Source of the DNA: an uncultured Clostridia bacterium
GTDB lineage: Bacteria; Bacillota; Clostridia; Christensenellales; Borkfalkiaceae
Assembly: GCA_944372515.1 (NCBI GenBank)
Contig: CALVZM010000014.1
Coordinates: 1-35,725, forward strand
Reading direction: 5' to 3'
Length of the DNA: 35,725 nucleotides
Shown piece after piece: positions 24,165-31,644 of the stretch. The position numbers and the translations under genes are program-made. The number at the start of each line of letters is the position of its first letter. Position 1 is the first letter of the stretch. The notes beneath the pieces are model-generated. The model saw only the letters and a list, made by a program, of their open reading frames with translations, did no database searches and was not told the DNA's origin.

Positions 24165-24476
24165 TTATCCGTTCCTCCTCAAAATGAAATTCATGATTTT
24201 TTCCATCTGCGGCGCCGACGTTTTGAACTCCGCCAGCCGCCGCTTGCCTTCGCCCGTGATCAGATAATATTTTCTGAGCCGCCCGTTGAACGCCCGCGAA
24301 TAGGTCGTCAGCGCGCCCGCGCTTTCCAGCCGTTTGAGGATGGGGTAGAGCGTGGACTCGGAGATCTCTACGATCGGCGACAGGTCGGAAATGATCTTAT
24401 AGCCGTAACTCTCCTCCTGTTCGATCGCCGCCAAGACGCAAATTTCCAGCAGCCCTTTCTTTAACTGTACGTCCAT
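24165..24476 (-). CDS. PadR-family transcriptional regulator
   Basis: The protein has 103 residues from the ATG at 24476, chosen for the AAAGGAGG site just upstream; an open extension further 5' would run into the promoter. The winged-helix pattern is clear: LKKGLLEICVLAAI, the SYGYKIISDL helix, then the ISESTLYPILKRLESAGALT recognition region and the YYLITGEGKRRLAEF wing. It is a short PadR (subfamily s2-like) with a small C-terminal helix. It heads its operon and a palindrome overlaps the promoter, so autorepression is likely. The inducer is unknown. Confidence 0.93.
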   Translation of the reverse strand: MDVQLKKGLLEICVLAAIEQEESYGYKIISDLSPIVEISESTLYPILKRLESAGALTTYSRAFNGRLRKYYLITGEGKRRLAEFKTSAPQMEKIMNFILRRNG

Positions 24477-24496
24477 GTCATACCTCCTTTCGCATA

Positions 24497-24528
24497 ATAC
24501 TATACAATACATAGTATACATTTGTCAA
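24497..24528 (-). promoter_or_regulatory. padR promoter with overlapping palindromic operator
   Basis: On the minus strand TTGACA (24528-24523), 18-bp spacer, TATAGT (24504-24499). The palindrome ATACTAT-N7-ATAGTAT (24497-24517) covers the -10 and spacer and resembles PadR operators, which suits autorepression. Confidence 0.75.
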
Positions 24529-24590
24529 GGGTTTTTTCAAAAAAAGTCAAAAATTTTTTGAAAACGGGGAGCAAAGGGGCGAGGGGGAAG

Positions 24591-24631
24591 GGAAAAAAGA
24601 GAAAGGGGCGGGCGCAATTTTGCGCCCGCCC
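24591..24631 (-). terminator. terminator of the sigma/anti-sigma/lipoprotein cluster
   Basis: GGGCGGGCGCAA (24606-24617) pairs with TTGCGCCCGCCC (24620-24631). Read on the minus strand the stem is followed by CTTTCTCTTTTTTCCC. Confidence 0.8.
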
Positions 24632-24706
24632 TGCGGGGAAATAAAAGGATGAGATGCCGTCCGGGTTTTCGATCGCACGCCGCCGAACGCGTGCCGTCTG
24701 CCTGTA

Positions 24707-25714
24707 TCAGTCGTCAAAGCGGTGAAAGTCCTTATACCTGCCGTCGGAAAATTCATAGCGGCAGACTTCCTCTCCGTTCTCGTCGACGGTTACATAGGCG
24801 GTGAAGGAGACCGTTTTGCCGTCGGAGCGAGCGGTTACTTCGATGATGCGGGTGTTGCCGCGGGATTCTTCTTCAAATTCAAAGACGTCCGTCCTGCCGT
24901 CCTTGCGCACGGTCATTTTGACTTCCCGTTCGCCGCGCTCTTCTTCGAGTTCGAGGGTGGTCTCTTCGGTGATGCCGTTCATGCGGACGGTGCAGACGAG
25001 TTCCTGCTCGCTCTCGCCCTGTTCGTTTTCCGTTTCCTGTCCGATGCGGATGAAGTTGCCCTCGCCGAGGTCGGCGCGGAACCATGTCTCGTTCTCCGTC
25101 TCCTCTTCGCCCCGTTCGCTCTCGCTTTCGGCGGACTTCATGCCCGAAACGGGATATTCCGTCCCGTCCACGAGCAGCACGCCCGCAAGGCGGAAGACCT
25201 CTTCGCTCTCGTCGCGGTCGTATTCGGCGGCGATGAGTTCTTCGTTATAATACACCGTATAGGAAACGCTTTCGCCCGCCATGTCGGTGTAGGATACGAC
25301 GTGTTTCACGGCGTATTCCGTCCGGTCGGAAGGGAGCGTTTGAGAGGAAATGCCGCTCTCGCCGAGCAGACTGTCTGCCAGGGCGATGTATTTGTTGACC
25401 GTGGCGAGTTGCCCGTCGTCTGCGGTCTCTGTCGCGCCGCTTGCGTCTTCGCTTGCATTGCCGGACGGGGCGTCCGTTTCGCTGCCTGCGGGGGCGCTGC
25501 CGTTTGCGGAAACGTCCTGTGCGGCGGGGGCTTCCTGCGCGTCGGCGGCGTCGATGATGCTGCCGATCGAGGCGGCGCTGTAAGCGTAGAACCCTTCCTT
25601 TGTCCGCAGCAGTTCGGCTGTCGTGCCGCCGCTCTTTCCGTCTTCGGGGGCGCATGCCGCGAGCCCGATGCAAAGCGTTGCCGCCAAAAATAAACCTGCC
25701 AATAACTTTTTCAT
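24707..25714 (-). CDS. lipoprotein paralogous to the anti-sigma ectodomain
   Basis: A 335-residue lipoprotein starting at the ATG at 25714 (AAGGAGGATCG upstream); the frame is open further 5' without a start signal. The signal sequence ends in the lipobox GLAAC with Cys21. Its ectodomain matches that of the neighbouring anti-sigma-like protein along its length: GFYAYSAASIGSIID versus DFYAYGAASVGTLLR, KYIALADSLLGE versus RYMPLAEELLSD, YTVYYNEELIAAE versus YYMYYNKEMLSFE, followed by the same Glu-rich beta-strand pattern. A low-complexity Ala/Ser/Asp linker sits near 55-95. It shares the sigma gene's promoter motif. I infer a second sensor, decoy or ligand partner for the ECF system; the biochemical role is unknown. 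Confidence 0.85.
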   Translation of the reverse strand: MKKLLAGLFLAATLCIGLAACAPEDGKSGGTTAELLRTKEGFYAYSAASIGSIIDAADAQEAPAAQDVSANGSAPAGSETDAPSGNASEDASGATETADDGQLATVNKYIALADSLLGESGISSQTLPSDRTEYAVKHVVSYTDMAGESVSYTVYYNEELIAAEYDRDESEEVFRLAGVLLVDGTEYPVSGMKSAESESERGEEETENETWFRADLGEGNFIRIGQETENEQGESEQELVCTVRMNGITEETTLELEEERGEREVKMTVRKDGRTDVFEFEEESRGNTRIIEVTARSDGKTVSFTAYVTVDENGEEVCRYEFSDGRYKDFHRFDD

Positions 25715-25810
25715 GTTTCGATCCTCCTTATCGGAAATAAAGTTTTGTTTTTCTTTGCCGCGGGTCGCGCGGCGGGGGAGTGTGATAGCGTCTGTTTGTT
25801 CGAACACCTC

Positions 25811-25839
25811 TATAACCGCCGTGCGGTCGGTTTTGTTGG
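25811..25839 (-). promoter_or_regulatory. candidate ECF-type promoter of the lipoprotein gene
   Basis: Minus strand CCAACAAAAC (25839-25830), 13 bp, GTTATA (25816-25811). The same two blocks at the same distance precede the sigma gene (27723-27695). The AAC core is usual for -35 elements read by ECF sigma factors. Confidence 0.6.
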
Positions 25840-25850
25840 TAAAAATGCAA

Positions 25851-25902
25851 AAAAAGTCAAAAAAAATTTTTAAGGCGTCCGCGCAGGTTTGCGCGGACGC
25901 CT
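25851..25902 (-). terminator. terminator between the anti-sigma and lipoprotein genes
   Basis: A 13-bp perfect stem, AGGCGTCCGCGCA (25873-25885) with TGCGCGGACGCCT (25890-25902), loop of 4. On the minus strand it is followed by TTAAAAATTTTTTTT. It makes the lipoprotein a separate transcript. Confidence 0.88.
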
Positions 25903-25934
25903 CTTTTGTCCGTTTTTTTACTCTCCGATGCAGG

Positions 25935-27146
25935 TCAGTCGTCCTCGTTGTCGGGGCGGTCAAAGTCAAAAATTTTCTCGTCTACGGTATAGATATAGTG
26001 GGAATTGCCGTTTTCGCCCGCGGCGATCTCCACGGTGAAGGCGACTTGTTTTCCGTTGATGCTGCCGCGTGCGGCAAGGCGGAATACGCCGTTTTCGGCG
26101 CGGTTGGCAAAGCGGAGCGACAGTTCCTGCCCGCCGCGGCGGACGGTCATTTGCAGTTCGGTCTCTTCGCCTTCCCGCTCATATTCGAGTTCGGCGGACT
26201 CTATGGTTTCGCCCTGCTCGGTGAGGGTATACACGAATTTCTGCTCGGTCTCGCCCTCTTCGCTCTCATATTCCCGTTCCACGCGCAGGGAAGCGTCGGA
26301 ACCGACGTCGGCGGTGAAGGACAGTTCGTTTTCGCTCTCGTCCTCTTCGATCTCGATCTCCTGTTCCCCGCGCACGGCATAAGCCGCATCGCCGATCACG
26401 AGCACCCCTTCGATGGAATATTCTTCCTCACTCTCGCCCTCTTCGCTCTCGAAAGAGAGCATTTCCTTATTATAATACATATAATAGGTGGCGGTCTGTC
26501 CCGTCATGTCGGGGCAGGAAACGCTCATGCCGTAGGCATATTGTCCGAATCCGTCGGGGACGGCGGTTTCGGCGTGGACAATCGTTCCGTCGCTGAGCAG
26601 TTCTTCCGCCAGGGGCATATAGCGGTTCAGAAGTTCAATGTCCGTTTCGTCAAGCGAACCGCTCCGCCTCGGCGCGTTTGCCTTCGTGCGGGAGGCAAAG
26701 GGGGTGGCGGTCGGGGCGGTGTAGGCGCGCGTGCCTGCCGCAGAGAGTCCGGAAGAGCGCAGCAGCGTGCCGACGGACGCGGCGCCGTAGGCGTAAAAGT
26801 CCTCGGTGGTGCGTATGGCGGCAAATTTATCGTTCACTTTGCCCGGTTCGGGCAGAATATTCGTTTTCGGCAGCAGGGAGAGGATGATGGCGACGACGAG
26901 CAGGACGGCGACGGCTGCCGCTGCCCAAAGGGCAGGCAGGGGCAGGCGGCGGCTGCCGCGGGCGGGGCGGACGGGTCTGCCGTCTGCCGCCGCGGGGGCA
27001 AAGGCAAAGTCCTCGCAGGGCGACGGCGCCGCGGCGGGCAGGTCGGCGATGCCCAGGTCGCGCTTGATCTTTTTTTTCGTTTCCTCGGAAGGCAGCAGGG
27101 ATGCCGATTGTTCTTGCAGTAATTTTTCAAGTTCTCTTTTTTTCAT
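25935..27146 (-). CDS. membrane-anchored anti-sigma factor-like protein
   Basis: The protein has 403 residues. A short charged cytosolic part (1-68, rich in Lys/Glu then Pro/Arg) precedes one membrane span (about 71-92, PALWAAAAVAVLLVVAIILSLL), and a large extracytoplasmic domain follows, with a Glu-rich beta-strand repeat pattern. It starts 12 bp after the ECF sigma gene, behind AAGGAGG, so the two are co-translated; this is the standard place for a cognate anti-sigma factor. No zinc-binding HxxxCxxC motif is seen, so it would be of another class. The ectodomain is homologous to the lipoprotein at 24707-25714. It could alternatively be a sensor without sigma binding. Confidence 0.8.
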   Translation of the reverse strand: MKKRELEKLLQEQSASLLPSEETKKKIKRDLGIADLPAAAPSPCEDFAFAPAAADGRPVRPARGSRRLPLPALWAAAAVAVLLVVAIILSLLPKTNILPEPGKVNDKFAAIRTTEDFYAYGAASVGTLLRSSGLSAAGTRAYTAPTATPFASRTKANAPRRSGSLDETDIELLNRYMPLAEELLSDGTIVHAETAVPDGFGQYAYGMSVSCPDMTGQTATYYMYYNKEMLSFESEEGESEEEYSIEGVLVIGDAAYAVRGEQEIEIEEDESENELSFTADVGSDASLRVEREYESEEGETEQKFVYTLTEQGETIESAELEYEREGEETELQMTVRRGGQELSLRFANRAENGVFRLAARGSINGKQVAFTVEIAAGENGNSHYIYTVDEKIFDFDRPDNEDD

Positions 27147-27158
27147 GTTCCCGCCTCC

Positions 27159-27680
27159 TTATTTTTCTTTTTCCAGATGTCGTCTGAGTTTTTTGAGCGC
27201 TTCGTTGTTCTTCCAGGTTACCGTTCCGACGGGCAGGGCGAGCATGGCGGCGACTTCCCGCCGCTTGTAGCCCGCGACCTGGCAGAGCATGAGTATCTCG
27301 TATTCGTCCTCCGCCAGAATTTCCTGCGCCAGCGCAAACAGCCAGGGGATCTCGGGCTCCTTGGCGGAAAAGCGGAACTCCTCTTCCTGAAAATCGGTCT
27401 GCACTTCCCGCTTTTTCTTTTCGATGAAATTGAGCGCGAGGTTTCTGCCGATGCGGGAGATCCAGGCGAGGAAATCGGAGCCGGGGCGATAGGCGTCCAG
27501 GTGTTGCAGGGCGCGCAGATAGGCGTCGTGCAGGATGTCCTCGGCGTACATTTTGTCGCGCACGATGTAGAGGATGCGGAAGTATACGGCTTTGTACGTC
27601 ATGTCGTAAATGGCGTCGAAAGCCTCGCCGTCCCCCGCTCTGTATGCTCTGATTTTTTCTTCAAGCAAGTCTTTTTTCAT
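27159..27680 (-). CDS. ECF-type RNA polymerase sigma factor
   Basis: The protein has 173 residues from ATG 27680; an upstream extension has no start signal. Region 2 is visible in FDAIYDMTYKAVYFRILYIV, then DKMYAEDILHDAYLRALQHL and WISRIGRNLALNFIEKKKRE; region 4 is LAEDEYEILMLCQVAGYKRR, then EVAAMLALPVGTVTWKNNEA and LKKLRRHLEK. Region 3 is missing, as expected for group 4 (ECF) factors. The next gene encodes the presumed anti-sigma factor. Its own upstream DNA has the CCAACAAAAC-N13-GTTATA motif shared with the lipoprotein gene, so positive autoregulation is likely. If that motif is the promoter, the 5' leader is under 15 nt with only GGGAAGA as ribosome site. Confidence 0.93.
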   Translation of the reverse strand: MKKDLLEEKIRAYRAGDGEAFDAIYDMTYKAVYFRILYIVRDKMYAEDILHDAYLRALQHLDAYRPGSDFLAWISRIGRNLALNFIEKKKREVQTDFQEEEFRFSAKEPEIPWLFALAQEILAEDEYEILMLCQVAGYKRREVAAMLALPVGTVTWKNNEALKKLRRHLEKEK

Positions 27681-27694
27681 GGTCTTCCCGTATA

Positions 27695-27723
27695 TATAAC
27701 AATGTACGCGCGCGTTTTGTTGG
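27695..27723 (-). promoter_or_regulatory. candidate autoregulated ECF promoter of the sigma gene
   Basis: Minus strand CCAACAAAAC (27723-27714), 13 bp, GTTATA (27700-27695). Both blocks and the spacing are identical to those at 25839-25811, while the spacer sequences differ. Confidence 0.6.
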
Positions 27724-27861
27724 CGCAAAGCAAAAAATTTCAAGAAAATTGGTTTTTTGCCGTCTGTGGCGTTTCCCTCAAAAACAACAACATATTGCCC
27801 GCAAAAAGCAATATATTGCCGTTATAATTTCCATTGCCGTTTTCTGCGGACGGGCGAGGCA

Positions 27862-28686
27862 TCACAGATCGATATATATTTTTTCTCCGCGGCAGGGAAC
27901 GGCGATGCGGGTGAAGCCGATGTCTTTGAGCGCTTTTGCCGTTTCCGCCCGTCCTTCCGCCAGGCGCGCCGTTTGGTGCGCGTCCGAGGCAAAGGAGATG
28001 TCCCGTCCGCCCAGCGCGTGATACCGGCGCAGAATGGCGGGAAAGGGCAGGAAGGGCGAAGAGGAGCCGAAGGCGCAGGTGTTCACTTCCAATATTTTTC
28101 CCCGCGCGATGATTTGGCTCAGGATGTCGTCGAGCAGGGCGGAAAATTCGGGTTCGTCCATGCGCTTGTCCGCATAGGGGGCATACCTTGCGGGATAACC
28201 GAGGTGTCCCACGACGTCATAGGGATAGTCGGCGTCCAGGCTGTCCCGCACGAGGGTGAGATATCTTAGGTACGCCGTCTTTTTGTCCTTGCCCGCAAAG
28301 GGCGTCTTGTAATAATAATCCCCCGTTCCGTCGGTGTGCACGCTGTTGACGATGAAATCGGGGCGGTATTTTTCGGCGAGCGCGCGGTAGAGGGGGGCGG
28401 CGGCGGGGTTGCGCGTGAAGCCGAATTCTCCGCCGACGAGGATATGCACGTCCCTTTCCCGCGCCTGCAAGCCGCGTGCCGCGGCAAAATATTTTTCGGG
28501 ATCGGTGAAGGTCGCGCCCTCTTCCCCGAAGGGGATGCCGTCCGTGAGATAGTCGTAATCGAAGTGCTCCGCAATGCCCCAGAAGGCGAGGGGGAGTTCC
28601 TTGGCGCGGGCGAGCATTTGCAGGATGTCGCTCTGTCCGTCGGGGGAAAATGCCGTGTGGGTGTGTACGTCGGTTAAAATACTCAT
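27862..28686 (-). CDS. HisJ-family histidinol-phosphatase (PHP domain)
   Basis: A 274-residue PHP-domain phosphoesterase. Metal ligands and motifs are DVHTHTAFSPDGQ (6-18), IAEHFDYDYL, VGGEFGFTR, VNSVHTDG, DVVGHLGYPARY, LEVNTCAF and FASDAHQT. The pattern matches HisJ/HisK-type histidinol-phosphatases that act in His synthesis, but no other his genes are visible here, so another phosphomonoester may be the substrate. The start ATG at 28686 gives the canonical N-terminus. A promoter (TTGACA-17-TATACT) ends only 6 bp before this ATG, so the message may be leaderless. Confidence 0.88.
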   Translation of the reverse strand: MSILTDVHTHTAFSPDGQSDILQMLARAKELPLAFWGIAEHFDYDYLTDGIPFGEEGATFTDPEKYFAAARGLQARERDVHILVGGEFGFTRNPAAAPLYRALAEKYRPDFIVNSVHTDGTGDYYYKTPFAGKDKKTAYLRYLTLVRDSLDADYPYDVVGHLGYPARYAPYADKRMDEPEFSALLDDILSQIIARGKILEVNTCAFGSSSPFLPFPAILRRYHALGGRDISFASDAHQTARLAEGRAETAKALKDIGFTRIAVPCRGEKIYIDL

Positions 28687-28692
28687 GCCCAC

Positions 28693-28721
28693 AGTATACC
28701 GCATCCGCCGCGTTTTGTCAA
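28693..28721 (-). promoter_or_regulatory. promoter of the HisJ-like gene, predicted to give a leaderless mRNA
   Basis: Minus strand TTGACA (28721-28716), 17-bp spacer, TATACT (28698-28693). The expected start of transcription falls at about 28686, the A of the ATG. Confidence 0.75.
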
Positions 28722-28781
28722 TGCCCCGTCCGTTTCCGTGCGGGCGTTTCGGGGGAAAAGGCGGCTCTTTTTTCGCGGCAT

Positions 28782-28817
28782 AAAAAGGGGGAAGGGCAAA
28801 AAGCGCCTTCCCCCTTT
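28782..28817 (-). terminator. terminator after the NlpC/P60 lipoprotein gene
   Basis: GGGGGAAGG (28787-28795) pairs with CCTTCCCCC (28806-28814). On the minus strand it is followed by TTTTT (28786-28782). Confidence 0.85.
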
Positions 28818-28829
28818 GCCGCGGGCGGG

Positions 28830-29684
28830 TCAGATGTGCACGACGCGGCGGGATTCAAGGTAATATTTCCACCGCTGCGCGGAGATCTCTTCGATCTTGC
28901 AATAATCGGACGCGGTGTGCAGGATGAGATTTTCGCCGAGGTACACGGCGACGTGTCCCACCCGTTCGATGCCCGTTTTATAGTAGCGGGAAGAATTGGT
29001 GAAGAACATCAGATCGCCCCGTTGCAGGCTCGCCTTGGGCACGTGTTCGCCCTGCACGACCTGCGTGCGGGTGGTGAGGTCCAGCAGTGTGCCGCTGCCT
29101 TGGTAGTATATGTATTGGGTCAGCGACGAGCAGTCGAACTTTTGCAGGGAAAAGCCGCTCAGTTTCTTCCCTTTTCCGTCGTGGTAGCGGACGGCGCCGT
29201 AGACGTAGGGCGTGCCGATGATCTTCGTGCCCTCTTCGATCACCCGTTCGATCGTTTCCGAGGCGGGCTCCATCTCGTGCAGGCGGGTGTAGTTGCTCCC
29301 GGCGGAGACGTATGCCTCTTTTTGGCGGTAATAGGTCTTGTGGAATCCGTTTTCCGTGCCGAGGTAGAGCATGCTCATGTCCTTGTCGACCTGTCCGAGA
29401 ACGGAGGAAGAGGCGGAGGGCTTTGCCCGCACGTTCAGTCCGTTCGTCAGGATGCGTATGTAGCGTATGTTCTGCCTCTCTTCTTCCGCTTGCCCGGGGT
29501 CTTCGCCGTCTGCGTCGGGGGCTTGATCTTCCGTTCCGTCGGAGCCCGCGCCTTCTTCGGGCAGGGCGGAGCCGATGTTCTGTTCGGGCGGGGAACTGTT
29601 TTGTCCTTCTCCGCTGCAAGCCGCCATCGTGATGAAGAGCGCCGCGCACAACAGTGCGGCGATCGGTTTTACAATCGATTTCAT
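28830..29684 (-). CDS. SH3b-NlpC/P60 lipoprotein, cell-wall peptidase
   Basis: A 284-residue lipoprotein that probably cleaves peptidoglycan stem peptides (gamma-D-Glu-diamino acid bond). Start at ATG 29684 behind AAGGAGAAA. The signal sequence ends in the lipobox ITMAAC with Cys23. An acidic linker (24-70) precedes a bacterial SH3 domain (about 73-135, RILTNGLNVRAKPSASSSVL) and the NlpC/P60 domain (about 145-284). The catalytic triad is Cys185 in KFDCSSL, His244 in RVGHVAVYLG and His256 in ILHTAS. The gene stands alone between terminators. It may be a lytic enzyme for growth, division or recycling; a dormant or regulatory role cannot be excluded. Confidence 0.93.
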   Translation of the reverse strand: MKSIVKPIAALLCAALFITMAACSGEGQNSSPPEQNIGSALPEEGAGSDGTEDQAPDADGEDPGQAEEERQNIRYIRILTNGLNVRAKPSASSSVLGQVDKDMSMLYLGTENGFHKTYYRQKEAYVSAGSNYTRLHEMEPASETIERVIEEGTKIIGTPYVYGAVRYHDGKGKKLSGFSLQKFDCSSLTQYIYYQGSGTLLDLTTRTQVVQGEHVPKASLQRGDLMFFTNSSRYYKTGIERVGHVAVYLGENLILHTASDYCKIEEISAQRWKYYLESRRVVHI

Positions 29685-29844
29685 GTTTTTTCTCCTTTTT
29701 GTTTTTTTACTGCCTGTATTATCGCACAAGGCAAGCCCCGCGCGCAATGCAAAAAATTTTCCGCCGCAGGCAGGTTCTGCCGTTTCGCGCGGCTTTTCGC
29801 CGTAATTTTTCCGTTTCTGCCTGCATTTGCCTCCCTTTTGCGGC

Positions 29845-29883
29845 AAAAAAAGAAAAGCGCCCGCCTTCCGAGGAAGACGGGCG
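29845..29883 (-). terminator. terminator after the GH43 gene
   Basis: CGCCCG(C)CTTCC (29858-29869) pairs with GGAAG(A)CGGGCG (29872-29883), with one mismatch. On the minus strand it is followed by CTTTTCTTTTTTT. It lies about 130 bp after the GH43 stop; in the remaining 29884-30016 I see only a GGGCATGCCC palindrome and no gene. Confidence 0.8.
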
Positions 29884-30016
29884 AAAGATCGCGATATGAA
29901 ATTGCGGCGCGAACGGGCGTTTTTTGCAGGTAAAAAGGCGACGCCTCGGCGCGGCACGACTTTTATTTTTTCGGTTTTTACGGGCATGCCCCCGTTGAAA
30001 GGGGCGATCGGGCGCG

Positions 30017-31480
30017 TCAGTCCTTGTTCCCGCGCGTAACCTGTTGCAGGCGGAAGCCCTTAAAAATGAACTTCCCCGTGCCCTCATAGGTGAAATAGAG
30101 GGCGCGCTTGCCGTTTTCCACGTGCATGGGCGCGTAGAAATCGGTGAGTTCCTTGCAGGGGGTGAGGCGGATCTTGGCGAGCGCTCTGCCCGTCGGCGTT
30201 TCGGAGACGATGAGTTTGCCGTGCGGGTTGCCCTGGATGGTAACCATGATCTGGTTGGCGCCGTCAAATTCAAAATATTTGAACCCTGCGGTGGCACCAT
30301 GCCTGAAATTGGCTATGTATTGGGCGGGGGTATGGTTTCTGTCCCTGCCCGATTGGGTGAAATAGGGGTGGATGCCCTTGCGCAGTTTCAAAACGCCGTA
30401 CTGCTTAGCGCCGCGGCGGGAATAGAGGTGGCAGGCGATGCGCGCCTTATAGGCGCCGATGCCCCTGAGCGGTCTGCCGTTGAGCCCGCAGGAAGTCAGT
30501 TCCGCCTGCAAAAATTTCCCGCCCGAATAGCGTATTTCCTCGGCGCATGCCTGGCGGGAAAACTGATTGCGGTTGGTCTGGCGGTGATAAAAGACGTAAT
30601 ATTTATACCGTATCTTGATCAGACTGCCGTGGGTGTTGCCGAGGTAGTTGAGGGGCTTGGTGTTGCCGTTGATGCCGATGTCGCCGATGGACACGAGGGT
30701 GCCGCCGAAGCGGAATCCTTCCGTCGGCTTGTTGCTGACGGCGTAGCACAGTTCGTGTCCCTGCACGGAAGAATAGATAAAGTAATACCGTCCGTTGAAT
30801 TTGCGCATGGAGGGCGCTTCAAAAAATTCGTGTCCTTCAAATCCCGTGCCGGCGCTGTTTTTCACCGTGGCGCAGATGTAGCGGATGTCCCCGTTCACGG
30901 TGAGCATGTCGGGGGCGAGTTTCATGACCATGGCGCCCTTTTCGGCGGGGGCATGTCCCTGTAAAAGGAATTTCGGATATTTTTCGGGCGCAAAACCCGA
31001 GTACAGATATGCCTGTCCGTCGTCGTCGACGAACACGGCGGGGTCGAACTGCATCGGTTCGCCTTTGGCGCCGAGGAGGGTGCCGTCGGGATAGCGGACA
31101 TAGCCGAGAAAGCGATATTGTCCCGCGGGCTTGTCGCACACGGCGACGCCGATGCGCGAGGTATAACCGAGGGTGTAATAGAGATAGAACTTCCCGTCCG
31201 TGCCGCGGGCGACGTCGGGGGCATAGAGGGTGTTCACGAGGGAGAAGAGGGGGGCTTTGGGGTCCTGGCGGCGGCGGTAGATGACGCCTTCATAATCCCA
31301 GGCGGACAGGTCGTCCACGCTCGCCGACCAGCAGACGTAATCCCCGCGGCAGAAGGAAATGCCGTTGAATTTGTCGTGCGAACCGTATAGGTACACGCGG
31401 TCGCCGAAAACGTGCGGTTCCCCGTCGGGAATGTATTCGTAACTGGGAAGGAAGGGGTTGACCGCCTGCCGTGTTCTCAT
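30017..31480 (-). CDS. glycoside hydrolase family 43-like protein
   Basis: A 487-residue five-bladed beta-propeller glycosidase, probably an arabinofuranosidase or xylosidase acting on plant polysaccharide fragments. Catalytic residues in the GH43 pattern are Asp19 (YIPDGEPHVF), Asp146 (MQFDPAVFVDDDG) and Glu221 (GHEFFEAPSM). The propeller fills about 1-320; the C-terminal ~150 residues form a beta-rich accessory domain of CBM6-like character (FKYFEFDGANQIMVTI, then ELTDFYAPMHVENGKRALYF). No signal peptide is present, so the enzyme is likely intracellular and works on imported oligosaccharides. It is a single gene with a good promoter. The substrate is not predictable here. Confidence 0.9.
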   Translation of the reverse strand: MRTRQAVNPFLPSYEYIPDGEPHVFGDRVYLYGSHDKFNGISFCRGDYVCWSASVDDLSAWDYEGVIYRRRQDPKAPLFSLVNTLYAPDVARGTDGKFYLYYTLGYTSRIGVAVCDKPAGQYRFLGYVRYPDGTLLGAKGEPMQFDPAVFVDDDGQAYLYSGFAPEKYPKFLLQGHAPAEKGAMVMKLAPDMLTVNGDIRYICATVKNSAGTGFEGHEFFEAPSMRKFNGRYYFIYSSVQGHELCYAVSNKPTEGFRFGGTLVSIGDIGINGNTKPLNYLGNTHGSLIKIRYKYYVFYHRQTNRNQFSRQACAEEIRYSGGKFLQAELTSCGLNGRPLRGIGAYKARIACHLYSRRGAKQYGVLKLRKGIHPYFTQSGRDRNHTPAQYIANFRHGATAGFKYFEFDGANQIMVTIQGNPHGKLIVSETPTGRALAKIRLTPCKELTDFYAPMHVENGKRALYFTYEGTGKFIFKGFRLQQVTRGNKD

Positions 31481-31524
31481 CGCAGATTCCTCTCTTTTTT
31501 CTTTGTTTGTATGGTTTCCGTATT

Positions 31525-31553
31525 ATTATAGCACACATCCGTTAAAATTGCAA
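31525..31553 (-). promoter_or_regulatory. vegetative promoter of the GH43 gene
   Basis: Minus strand TTGCAA (31553-31548), 17-bp spacer, TATAAT (31530-31525). The ATG is at 31480 behind GAGAGGAAT. Confidence 0.82.
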
Positions 31554-31644
31554 GAGCAAAGGGGAAACATTCCGTTTGGTTTGTCTTTGACAAGTTTTTC
31601 TTTTTCGCACCCGTTTTTTTCGCGCTCGTTTTTTGTGCCGCGCT

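Noticed and set aside
25623..27122. 499-codon + strand frame over the anti-sigma/lipoprotein region
   Set aside because: It crosses the real minus-strand terminator and two real genes and resembles no protein family.
27730..27861. possible gene between the sigma gene and the HisJ-like gene
   Set aside because: The short open frames there have no ribosome site or promoter in the right place and no recognisable sequence.
28650..29933. 427-codon + strand frame opposite the NlpC lipoprotein
   Set aside because: It is a shadow of the NlpC/P60 gene and passes through its terminator.
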